Positions 9,744 to 21,000 of a DNA stretch of 64,000 bases are shown one piece after another. The number at the start of each line of letters is the position of its first letter. The first letter of the stretch is position 1. The position numbers and the translations under genes are program-made. The stretch spans positions 78,491,326 to 78,555,325 of the forward strand of contig NC_079322.1 of assembly GCF_029931775.1 (NCBI RefSeq), in the 5' to 3' direction. The stretch is from Euleptes europaea (taxonomy: Eukaryota; Chordata; Lepidosauria; Squamata; Sphaerodactylidae). The notes beneath the pieces were generated by a model. It made no database searches and was not told the DNA's origin. It saw only the letters and a program-made list of their open reading frames with translations.

Positions 9744-10045
9744 GTTCCATGAGGAGATTCCCGACAAGGATTCCTTATCCCGACAAGAGGCTCCAGGGAG
9801 GGTTCCTGTTCAGCAGGCCCTAGCTTTTGACACTCCTATACTGTCAACCAGGTGTTGCAGTTAATGCACCGGCAGAGTCTCTGATGTCGCCACGTGACTC
9901 TTAGCTGAGGGGACATGCCCTCTTTTCTTCCTCAGTCGCTCGCTGACTAATTCCGGGCAGGGTGCAGTTTGAAATGTCTCAAAAGAGGAAGTATCTGCCG
10001 TCAGACATTAGCTTCTTTTAATAAACATGCAAAGAGGAATCATCA
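9744..10045 (+). CDS. Candidate terminal exon of the unnamed plus-strand gene
   Basis: A pyrimidine-rich acceptor (tgtttccttccag|G) opens an exon whose frame, joined in phase with the exon ending at 7137, reads FHEEIPDKDSLSRQEAPG and stops near 9866. An AATAAA signal follows at 10020-10025, with a T/GT-rich stretch about 30 bp further on, as expected of a 3' end. The exon end is therefore set near 10045. An internal CCAG|gtgttg near 9850 could act as a donor instead. Together with the exon at 6940 this gives a short plus-strand transcription unit. It may be a coding gene or a non-coding RNA with a chance ORF; the product is unknown. Confidence 0.4.
10020..10025 (+). terminator. Poly(A) signal AATAAA
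   Basis: A canonical AATAAA in non-repeat sequence lies 276 bp into the candidate terminal exon and is followed by a GT-rich region near 10050-10075. It is about 5 kb before the MYO1G start, so it would end the unnamed locus and not MYO1G. Confidence 0.5.
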
Positions 10046-11146
10046 GGTGTCATCTTGGTTTCTCTGGTGCGCACACTTTGAGAAATGAACCAAACTGAGA
10101 AATGGTTTTGGAAATGACCAACACCCAAAAGATATCAGGCCTGGGCTGTGATTGTGGGTGGGGATATTCCAGGTGGTATCAGTTCCGTTATCTGATAGAT
10201 TGGGGGGGAATCATTTTGCCTGTTTTTCCCTGCCTATAATTCCTTGAGAGAGAGATGGCCACGCCCAGCTGTGTTCTGCATTTCTTTGGCCTTTCTCACA
10301 GCCTGGCTGCAAAGTACTGGAGCAGGGAGTAGAATAAAAGGGTGGATCCCACCTAAATTCCCTGCACAGAGAAGTGTGACTTCCCTGCCTCTCTCCTTCC
10401 GCTGCAACCTAGAATGCTGATCCTGGGGGAGGGGGGAAATCATGAAAAACTTACCCCTGGTACGTGGATATTTTTCCCCAATGTAAGTGACCCAGAATTG
10501 GGGTGGAGGGTTGTTTGTAGTTGAGACTGAGATATCTTGTGTGCTTTTCCTTCATGAATACTGTTACAATTATCACTAGTCAGTCAGACTATATTTAAAT
10601 CATGTTTTTCTACATGAACAGCACTTCTCATGATGTTTCATTTGGGCCACCAGGCCTTGCATTTCTTTGTTGCAGTGTTTGCATTTTGCACACAGGCCTG
10701 TCTTACCCATAGGTAGAGGAACTTCATGAAAATATTTCCAAACTGGGACACTTTTATGGCCTGCTGCCATGATAGGTTTTCTCTACCAGGAGGGAATAAT
10801 ATGATGAGGCTATGTGCACAAAGATCCCAAGACCTGTGGAGACTTGCAAAGGAACAATGGGATTAAGGTCTTCTTCTCAACTCAGTATGTTTGTTTTATA
10901 ACATTTTTGCCATGAAGAAGAGGCATGATATCTCTGCAGACACAAATTCACAGTTTTGAAAACTGCAAAACCAAGCATCTGTGATAATATCTTCTAGTTA
11001 GAAAAATTGCCCAAAATCTTACAGAAACGTTTGGAAGAGCATGACATTGTGAATAGATTAATTTACCAAAAAATGTAAAAATTGCATCATGCTACATAAT
11101 TTAAATCTAATCCTTATGTCATGATGAATAACCTTTGGACTATATA
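10046..11146. other. Unique sequence between the unnamed locus and MYO1G
   Basis: About 1.1 kb of AT-leaning sequence without recognised repeats, ORFs of note or splice-flanked coding signals. Confidence 0.5.
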
Positions 11147-11440
11147 AGGTAAAGGTCCCCTGTGCATGCATCGGGTCATTCCTGACCCATGGGGTGACGT
11201 CCCATCCCGACTTTTACTAGGCAGACTGTTTACAGGGTGGTTTACCAGTGCCTTCCCCAGTCATTTCCCCTTTACCCCCGCCCACCCCACCCCCCGCAAG
11301 CTGGATACTCATTTTACTGACCTCAGAAGGATGGAAGGCTGAGTCAACCTTGAGCCGGCTACCTGAAACCAACATCCGTTGGGATCGAACTCAGGTCCGT
11401 GAGCAGAGCTTGGACTGCAGTACTGCTGCTTACCACTCTG
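11147..11440 (-). mobile_element. tRNA-derived SINE, family C
   Basis: Begins AAGGTAAAGGTCCCCTGTGC and contains GTTGGGATCGAACTCAGG, a reverse B box; a familiar squamate SINE layout. Confidence 0.75.
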
Positions 11441-11727
11441 CTTTAGATAGATTTTTCCTCAAAAAGCATTTTATTTTTAAAAAATCCTATAAATCGATGT
11501 AAATTTTTTAATCTGACTTTTTAAAATCCTTTGATTTTTATCTACTCTGGTTTCAAATCTATGCATTAAAATATTTTAAAAGGGAAAAATAAGCCCTTAA
11601 TACACCGGATGTGGAGCTTCTGCTGCTACTTAAGGTTTGCTCTGTAAGAGGAACGTAGAAATGCATTGTGTGAAATAAGAAATGTGTCACATTGTGGAGT
11701 TTTCACGGCCTTTCACTATAGCATGGA

Positions 11728-12112
11728 ACACCTGAAGTTGCCTTCTACCGAATCAGACCGTCGGTCCATCAAGGACAGTATTGCTTACTCAGACTGCCAG
11801 TGGCTCTCCAGGGTCTCAGACTGAGATCTTTCACATCACCTGCTGCCTAATCCTTAACTGGAGGTGCGAGGGATTGAACCTAGGACCTTCTCTACCACTG
11901 AGCCACAGCCCCTCCCCAAGAAGAACACATGAAGCTGCTTTCTACTGAACCAGACCCTCAGTCCATCAAAGTCAGTATTGTCTACTCAGACAGGCAGTGG
12001 CTCTCCAGAGTCTCAGGCAGATCACCTTGCCTGGTCCCTTTAACTGGAGATGCCAGGGATTGAACCTGGGACCTTCTGCATGCCAAGCAGGTGCTCTACC
12101 ACTGCTCTACCA
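11728..12112 (-). mobile_element. Two SINE family A copies head to tail
   Basis: Copies at about 11728-11920 and 11924-12112, same orientation, nearly abutting. The second has a repeated CTCTACCACT near its head. Confidence 0.85.
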
Positions 12113-12554
12113 CTCTACCAAGTTCCGCACTAGACAGTGGGTTAGAGGGACTGTGGGCTAACCCACATAGGCTCCTTGGTTGATGCAGCGCCTGCCTCAA
12201 GGCAGAAATGACTTCACCAACCACAGGCAGGAGTTGGACGTCACAGTGAAGGCAGGCTGGAGGTGGCTCCTTCAGATGTGATGAACAAGAACAAAGCCAT
12301 TTATGGTCTGACAGGACAGCTGCCAGGCAATAAGGGTGCCCCGCATGGTGGGATTCTGCACCGTTGCTTCTTGTGCTGTTTTTGAGTATTCTCCAAGTGG
12401 GTTAAGGAGAGACAAATTTCCCCACCTGGTGGGGAGAGCCCAGTTCTCACACTAAGAATAAATCACGGGGCTGAGGAAGAACCGCCATTTTCTTTAAAGC
12501 TTCTGAGTAATGAAAAATATCTCAAGCCATTCACCTGCTCTGTAGCAGGCTTCA

Positions 12555-13047
12555 CTGGAGATCAAGTCCTATGAGGAAAGGTTGAAGGAGGTGGGTATGT
12601 TTAGCCTGAAAAGGAGAAGACAGAGAGGGGATATAATAACAGTCTTCGAGTACTTGAAGGGCTGTCATAGAGAGGAGGGTGCAGTTGTTTTCTGTTGCCC
12701 CAGAAGGTCGGACCAGAACCAGCGGGTTGAAATTAAATCAAAAGAGTTTCCGTCTAGACATTAGGAAGAAATTTGTAACAGAGCGGTTCCTCAGTGAAAC
12801 AGGCTTCCTCGGGAGGTGGTGAGCTCTCTTGCCATGGAGGTTTTTAAGCAGAGGCTAGATGGCCATCTGTCAGCAGTACTGTATCTATGACCTTAGGCAG
12901 ATGATGAGAGGGAAGGCACCTTGGCCATCTTCTGGGCATGGAGTAGGGGTCACTGGGGGAGTGGGGGGGAGGTAGTTGTGAATTTCTTGCTTTGTGCAGG
13001 GTGTTGGACTAGATGACCCTGGTGGTCCCTTCCAACTCTATGATTCA
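12555..13047 (+). mobile_element. CR1 LINE 3' end
   Basis: Encodes [20 protein letters not shown] with breaks, then 3' UTR ending TCCAACTCTATGATTC. Confidence 0.9.
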
Positions 13048-13502
13048 AACCAGTTTAAGGTTTGCCACCTCCTGTTGTTCAGTCCCAGGTTGTGAACTAT
13101 CGTGACGCATGGCAGATGTTCCATTTAGCTACCACAGTCTGAAATGATCGGGAGGCCCTGTCTTCCATGGGTTTGCTGACTTCCCTGTTAAAGCTATCAA
13201 AGCCGGTGGTCACTGCCTTGTCTTGGAGAACTCCATCTGCTAATTATGCGTTACATAACAAAGCAGGGCCAGTTCGAGGTATTTGTCGCCCCAAGCAAGG
13301 TGTGCCCATTTCCTTGTAGGAGGACCTTGCTGCTACTTGCCAGGGCTGGCTTTAAGCCCAGGAAAGGGTGCCCCCTTCTCCTCCTGGCCCACTGATGCCT
13401 GGAAGAGAGCCATGTCCTTGCAGTGCATCAGCACCTGCCTCCTCTTAGTACTGCCTCAAGTGGCCCCTTAGGGTACTTGGCCAAACCATCAGCCTGGGTT
13501 TT

Positions 13503-13963
13503 AGGGGAGGGGTTGTGGCTCAGTGGTGGAGCATCTGCTTGGCATGCAGAAGGTCCCAGGTTCAATCCCGGGCATCTCTGGTTAAAGGGACCAGGCAAGA
13601 TGGTGATGTGAAAGACCTCGACCTTGAGACCCTGGGGAGCCGCTGCCGGTCTGAGTAGACAATACTGATTTTGATGGACCAAGGGTCTGATTCAGGATAA
13701 GGCAGCTTAGTGTGTGTTCAAGAACCAAATAGCCATCTTCTCCAGGCCTTTTCAATATCGGGAGGGGCCATGGGTCAGTGGTAGAGCATCTGCTTGATAT
13801 GCAGAAGGTCCCAGGTTCAATCTCCGGCATCTCCAGTTGAAAGAACCTGGCAGGAAGGTGATGAGAAAGACCTCTGAGAGCCGCTGCCGGTCTGAGTAGA
13901 CAATACTGACTTTGATGGACCAAGGGTCTGATTCCGTATAAGGTAGCTTCATGTGTTCATGTG
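13503..13963 (+). mobile_element. Two SINE family A copies in tandem
   Basis: Copies at about 13503-13720 and 13757-13963, both with the tRNA-like head, B box and GGCAGCTT/GGTAGCTT tails. Confidence 0.88.
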
Positions 13964-14092
13964 AATCTGCTGCTTGTCAGTTTTGAGAGGTGACCCTGAG
14001 TTCTTGTAGCATTAGGTGTGGTGGAAAAAAGGTCTCTCCCATTCGCCATGCTGTTCAAAAGCCTAGAAACCCTTACATTTGTGCTCAGGTTT

Positions 14093-14575
14093 TGGATCAC
14101 ACGTTAAGCTGCCTCCTACTGAATCAGAGCCTTGGTCCATCAAGGTTGGTACTGTTTACTCAGAGTGGCAGCAGCTCTCCAGAGTTTCAAGTGGAAGTCT
14201 TTCACATCACCTCCTACAAGATCCTTTTAACTGGAAATTCCGGGGATTGAACCTGGGATCTTCTGCAGGCCAAGCAGATGATCTACTGCTCAGCCGCAGC
14301 CCCTTCCCAATATATAAACATTATCTACCACCTGATCCTTTCAACTGGAGATGCTGGGGATTGAACTTGGGACCTTCTGCATGCAAAGCAGAGGCTCTTC
14401 CGCTGAGCTACAGCTCCTGCCAGAGACTGGCAGTGGCTCTCCAGGGTCTCTGGCAGGGGTCTTTCACATCACCTTTTGCCCAGTCCCTTTTACTGGATTT
14501 GCTGGAGATTGAACTTGGCACTTTCTGTGTGCCAAGCAGATGCTCTATCACTCAGCCACAGCCCCTCCTCAAGTT
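14093..14575 (-). mobile_element. Cluster of three SINE family A pieces
   Basis: A near-complete reverse copy (14093-14310) followed by two partial copies (about 14320-14420 and 14425-14575), each ending at a tRNA-like head. It lies 430 bp before the MYO1G start. Confidence 0.8.
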
Positions 14576-14579
14576 TGGG

Positions 14580-15004
14580 AAGACCCTCCTTCCTCAAGTC
14601 CAGCCTAGAGAGTTTTCCATCAACTTAAGTAGCTCTCCAGTTGGAGAAAGGCTACTTGGAGGATGGTTGGATCCGCCTCATCATTTCCTCCCTTCTAAAT
14701 CTAAAAGCCCCAGATCACCAAATGAAGTAACCAGCCGCATGTACAGCTAAGGAGCTGGTGAAGGCTCTCTACCGAGTGAAGATGACATCCAAGTAACAGG
14801 AACTGTGAGCGGCTGAGAAGTCTTTGCTAACCACAGAACCCCACCCACTCTGCTGTGAAGGAACCTCAGGGCCGGAAACCCTGCCCCGCAGCTCTCATTT
14901 GGAGAGTTGAGTCATCTGTGTGCTCTTTTGCTCTGCCAGTGAGAAACAGCCCAGCTCCGGAGAGTTGCTCTGTGTGGCCGGGGCACCTACTCTTGCTGGG
15001 CAGC
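14580..15004 (+). promoter_or_regulatory. MYO1G: Upstream region and leader of MYO1G
   Basis: This repeat-free stretch lies between the last SINE and the MYO1G start codon and probably contains the transcription start and 5' leader. There is no CpG island and no clear TATA box. An ETS-type core (CCGGAAA) lies near 14873, which would suit a blood-cell gene, but a short motif like this is weak evidence. A possible acceptor (tgctctgccag) near 14938 means a separate non-coding first exon further left cannot be excluded. Confidence 0.4.
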
Positions 15005-15099
15005 ATGGCTGAACAGGAGAGCTTGGAGTTTGGGAAAGCGGACTTTGTCCTCTTGGACCAGGTGACCATGGAGGACTTCATGGAGAACTTGAAACTGAG
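15005..15099 (+). CDS. MYO1G: MYO1G coding exon 1 (residues 1-31)
   Basis: Starts [19 protein letters not shown] and continues [12 protein letters not shown]. The ATG has A at -3 and G at +4, and its position matches the human start. The exon ends in AG with donor gtaatg, splitting Arg32. It covers the N-terminal segment before the motor core. Confidence 0.93.
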
Positions 15100-18000
15100 G
15101 TAATGACCAGACACCAGGAAGTGAGAGGGGATGAGGAAGGCCCTGAAAAGCGGGGGTATGATGGTCATGTACGGGGCTAAGACTTGTGCCAGAAGGGAGA
15201 AATACCTCCTCCCACTGGTTCAGACCAAGGTAGGTCCATCTCATCTGGCCTCCTGGTCTCAACAGTGGGCAGTCAGGCATTTTGGGGCACCCCCTAAGCA
15301 CGGGATGATGCGGTTAGTCATCCAATCTGTCTGTCTCTGGCTTCTGATGTTCAAAGTGACACTTCCTCTGAACGTGGAGCCATCAATTTATTGTTATTTT
15401 TGTATTTTTGTCCATCTTTTCAGCCCACAACTGCCCCTCAAAACAGCCCACAGCAATCGTTAAGATTTAAAATGTAGGTACATGGGAGAGGGCCATCCAA
15501 CCTCTTAGAAAGCCTTGCAGATTGTGGCCAGTGGGGCATCTTTTGGAAGTGAAGTCCATGAGCTAATTGTGTGTTGCGTGAAGAAGCGTTTCCTTTGGTC
15601 AGTTCTGAATTGACCACCCATCTCCTGCCCTCTGCTTGTTAAAACACGGTTTAACCCAGGTTCTTGTGGGTAACCGATTCTTCTTCCGAGAGGCAGGTTT
15701 CAAAGGCTTTGAGTTGTCAAAGCAACTTGCCAAAAGGGAGCTGGGCAGAGAGAGGAAGGACCCCTCCCAGGCCTCTTGAAGCATTCATCCTCCCCACCAC
15801 AACCTGACTTTTTATAGCTCCCACAGGTTTCATGCTTCTGTCTGTAGCTAAATGAACTAGAAACCTCTGTTGTTGTTGTTTTAAAAACAGACTTTTAGAA
15901 CAAAGGAGTGATGGTGGTATAGTATAGCCCAACCTCATCAGATCTTGGAAGCTTTTCCGGGTCGGACGCCCCCCCCCCCGCCAAAAGCGCGGAGCCGCGC
16001 TCCTGCCGCCCACTGCCTCGGGGCAAACGATCAGCCCTGTGAAGATCTTGGATGGGAGACCACCAAGGAAGGCTCTGCTAGAGGAAAGCAATGGCAAACT
16101 ACCTCTGCTTCTCAGTTGCCTTGAAAACCCCTTGCTGGGGTTGCCATAAGTCTTGGGTGGGAGACCACCAAGGAAAAATCTGCAGAGGAAGGCAACAGCA
16201 TACCACCTCTGCTTCTCACTTGCCTTGAAAACCCTATGGGGTCAGCATAAGTCGGCTGTGACCTGATGGCACTTTCCACCACCAGGTTTTGTATGAATGA
16301 AATGAGTTCACTCGTGGGAATCAATCATACCTGTACAGACAAGGATGCCCACAACCCCAGTTATGTGTCGGGATGTGTGGATCCAGCAGCCTCTTCCTAG
16401 AGTTCAGACCTGCAGAGGAAACCTGGCAGTGCCTTCAGGCTAGTGAGTGTACCCCTGACTGGGAGCTGCAGTCTAACTCTGCTCTTCAAAAACTCACCTG
16501 TGTGATACTCATGTTCACGATTTGGGGGTTTTGCCGAAAAGAGGTGACGTGTGAACAGTGGGTACGCCAGGCTGCATCACCTGGGGTCTGGGGCAGCAGC
16601 CCCCCGGGTGCCTGAGCTGTGGGGTTCAGGCCAGGTGAATGCCAGCCGCTCTTGTCTCACTGACCTGGCCTGAGCGATTTGTCTTCCTCATCTTCGTTTG
16701 TTTTTGTGAGGGCGTTTCCTGCCAGCGGCCTTCCCCTGTTGACAGGAAGGTGCTCGTTTCTCAACCTCAGAGCAGATTCTTGCTCATGCCAGTTGTGGGA
16801 ACAGACTTTTCTATGGATCCCACCAGTGGCACAGGGGATGGTCAGGGAAGGAGAGAGGCCAGGGGCATGTTCTGGTCCCCCCCTCCACCACGGGCACATG
16901 TGATGCCCAGTGGCAGATCTACTATGAAACTATGAAGCTTAAGCTTCAGGGCCCCTAATCCCAGATAAGGCTATTTTAGTGATAGAATTATAAGTAGGGT
17001 TGCCAACCTCCAGGTGGTAGCTGGAGATCTCCTGCTATTACAACTGATCTCCAGCCGATAGAGATCAGTTCACCTGGAGAAAATGGCTGCTTTGGCAATT
17101 GGACTCTATGGCATTGAAGTCCCTCCCCAAACCCCGCCCTCCTTGGGCTCAGCCCCCAAACCCTCCCACCGGTGTCAGAGAGGGACCTGGCAACCATAAT
17201 AATAAGCCAATGGGTTGAAGTACTTCAAATTGACCATAGAATATGCTCTAATATCCATTTCATAGGGACCTTGTTGGATGTTGCCCTATTGTGGCTGGTA
17301 GCGAAGGGGCCCCCATAACTGTCAAGTTCAGGCATCTGTCCCTAGCATCCCATAAGCAAACTCATCCAGGCAGGTAGCTCTGAAGCAGTAATACTTTATT
17401 AGGAGCAAAAAAGACTAATGAACTGACTGCCTACACGCAGGTGAGGCCAGTAATGGTGAATAAAGGCAGGTTACATGCTTAAGACACTACGGACTGGAAA
17501 AGTAAACATTGCTAGGCAACCCCGAGATAAGCAGTTCCCAGGCAGGCAGACTAAACATTATCACAGCTGCAGAAAACAGGATGAGCAAAACTGTACATAG
17601 ACGTTCAGGCATGAGAACCAAGGACTTGACAGAACCTGGCCTAACTCCTGTCAAGAGACTCTGCTCCAGCAAAAAGGCAAAGGTCTGACAATAACGGTTC
17701 AAGCTTCAGGGTCCCAAAAATGTAGGTCCGCCGGCGCCACGGTGTGACACTGCCTCCTGCCAAGTCTCTCAAGGACAGAACTGTCTTTTTCTGGCTCTCC
17801 AGGGTCATCTTCTCAATGAAGATGCTGGGGGCTGAACCCAGGGCCTTCTGCTGCACACATGAGCACCAGTGGTAGCTGGGCCCAAAGTTCTGCATTCTGG
17901 GAATGGTGGAGTCTTCCTCCAGTGAAAAAGTCAGGCCCCGCTTAGGAGAAGACTTCTGGCACCAGACTAAAGACCTGCCTTTGGCAGAATGGAACCTTTT

Positions 18001-21000
18001 GATCTAATCCAGGATTTGGGATTCCTCAGTCAGATTCCAGAGTTGACCCTGAACCATTTCTAGCTGTTCAGATAGGGCTGCCCACCTCTAGGTGGTGCCT
18101 GGAGATCTCCCGCTATTACAACGGATCTCCAGCCGATAGAGATCAGTTCACATGGAGAAAATAGGCCACTTTGGCCATTGGACACTATGGCTTTGAAGCC
18201 CCTCCCCTCTCCAAACCCTGCCCTCCTCAGGCTCTCCACCGCCAAAACCTCCAGGTATTTCCCAACCTGGAGCTGGCAACCCTCTGTTCAGATGCTTCTG
18301 ACAGTAGCGGTCTCTTGCAAACTGGCTCCAGCAGTGAATCTTTAGCCTGCCTTTTCTCTGAGCAGGTATGGGGAGTGTATGAGGACCACTAATTAAAATA
18401 AATAACTCATAACAGCTGGGGAGGCAGAAGAACTAATCCAATGCCAGAATACATCTGTCTTCAGCTGCCTCCTAAAGATGAGAGTGGGGGCCAGGTGCAC
18501 CTCCCTTGGATTATTATTGACAATTAGGGTTGCCAACCTCCAGGTACTAGCAGGAGATCTGCTATTACAACTGATCTCCAGCCGACAGAGATCAGTTCAC
18601 CTAGAGAAAATGGCTGCTTTGGCAATTGGACTCTATGGCATTGAAGTCCCTCCCCTCCCCAAACCCCGCCCTCCTCAGGGTCCACCCCAAAAACCTCCCG
18701 CCGGTAGCAAAGAGGGACCTGGCAACCCTATTGACAATGTTGATGCTCTTATTTTTATTATTTAATTGCATTTTTAAACTCTTGAGAACTGCTTCAAGCA
18801 GGTCTTCAGTGAGACGGCATGCACATTTTCAGAATGAATGAATGCCAGAACAGCAATGATTTGTTGGCAAAGAATGACCCCACTGTGCAGCCGCCCATGG
18901 TCAGACCACGTTGGTTTGTCTCATAGTTAAATTGTGGAACTCCCTGCCCCAGGATGTGGTGATGGCTGCCAACTTGGAAGGCTTTAAGAGGGGAGTGGAC
19001 TTTTTCATGGAGGAGGGAGGTATCCATGGCCACTAGTCAAAATTGATACTATTCATGATGCATCCCTGTTCTCTCCAGGATCAGAGGAGCATGCCTATTA
19101 TCTTAGGTGCTGTGGAACACAGGCAGGATAAAGCTGCTGAGGTCATCTTGTTTGTGGGCTTCCTAGAGGCCCCTGGTTGGCCACTGAGTGAACAGACTGC
19201 TGGGCTCGATGGGTCTCGGTCTGATCCAGCAGGGCTTTCTTGATGTTCGTATGGATACTAGTCATTATGCATGCCTATTCACTCCAGTATCAAAGGAATA
19301 TGTCCATTATATTAGGTGCTTTGGAACGCAGGCAGGTTGGTGCTGCTGCAGTCGTCTTGCTTGTGGGCTTCCTGGAGGCACCTGGTTGGCCACTGTGTGT
19401 GAACAGACTGCTGGACTTGATGGACCTTGGTCTGATCCAGCATGGCCTTTCTTATGTTCTTATGTTCTCACATAACTCTGGTTTATTTGGTTCTGTCTAG
19501 GTTTGAGAAGGGGAGGATCTACACCTACATTGGGGAGGTGGTGGTCTCCGTGAACCCCTACAGGCAGACAAATCTGTATGGCAAGGACATGATTGAACAG
19601 TATCGGGGCCGAGAACTGTACGAGCGGCCGCCTCACCTCTATGCTGTGGCTGATGCAGCCTACAAAGCCATGAAGCGGAGGGCCAAAGACACCTGCATTG
19701 TCATCTCAGGTATGGGGTGGGCATGGCCGTCTCTTTCCTAGTCCCATCAGCATCTGGGCTTTTGTAGGATGGTTAAAAATTGCCCCTCTTTTTTGTGGGT
19801 TTGGTGTTATGCTTGAGATCCATTTTGCGAGCCACCATACCAGACTTCACCTGTGCTTAATTTGTGCCCAGTATCACCAGAACTCGCCCTAACCTGGAGG
19901 GCCCATGCTAGCCCAGTCTTGTCAGATCTTGGAAACTAAGGGGGGTGGCCCTGGTTAGTACTTGAATGGGAGTCCCCCAAGGAAGTCCAGAGTCGCTACG
20001 CAGAGGCAGGCAATGGCAAACCACCTCTGTTTGCCTCTTGCCTTAAAACCCCTTGAGACGGTCGCCATAAGTAAGCTGAGACTTGACAGCATTTTACACA
20101 TACGTACCACATCAGAACTCAGTCCCAATGACAGTTGAAGCAATAAATAAAGATGCGTGACTCTTAGCATTTTGAGAAACCATGGCCAGCCCTCAAAACC
20201 TGATCTGCAGAGGTGGGGTTTCCCAGATCAGAGGCTGTGCCTTCCAAAACAGGATTTGGCCATTTTGACTCTTTTTAGGTTTTGGCTGCTAAGATCCACC
20301 AAATGCTTCTATTAAGCGACCTGGCTATGGAGCGGGATGTGTCCTAAGGATGTGTCCTAAGGATGTGTCCTAAGCCAACTCTTGGTTTGGAGATTGCTGG
20401 AGATTTGGGAATGGAGCCTGGGGAGGGTAGATTTTGGGGATGGGAGGAAGAAGGGATGTAATACCTTCAGTCCACCCTCCGTAGCCATTTTCTCCAGGGG
20501 AACTGATCTCTGCAGTTTAGAGATCAGTTGTGGTTCTGGGAAACCTCCAAGCTCCACCGGGAGAATGATAACCTGAGTGCCAAGGCAGTTTGGGATTTAA
20601 AAACTGGCCTGAGATGCCCTTGGTGCGCAGGCAGTGCCTCGGGGGCAGGGTTCCTAACCTGCAACCTGGAGGTCTCCCATTACAACTGATCTCCAGACTA
20701 CAGAGACCTGTTGCCCTGGAGAAAACGGCTGCTTCGGAGGCTGGGCTCTATGGCATTAGGTCCTTCCTCTCTCCTAATCCCGCTCTCCCCAGGCTCCACC
20801 CATAAATCTCCAGGAATTTCCCAAACTGGAGATGGCAACCCTACTGAGGAGATTAGCTAAGCTGACCCTTGAACCCCAGCGACTCTCAAGGGCCCGGTAC
20901 GTGACAGCCCATCTGCCCCGATGCCTACTAAACCGGTCTCTCCATTGAAAGGACTTTCCCCACTCGTCTTACCTGTCTCAACGCATTGACCTGCCTTTCA

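Noticed and set aside
6940-10045. Naming the small locus SNHG15
   Set aside because: Only position and strand support it; no sequence homology or snoRNA could be shown.
13503-13580. tRNA genes at the SINE heads
   Set aside because: They have A- and B-box-like sequence but no full cloverleaf, and are followed by the shared SINE body and tail.
17632-17730. Extending the LTR candidate at 17320 to the second CTCCTGTCAAG near 17650
   Set aside because: The ends there do not give TG...CA inverted repeats or a target duplication.
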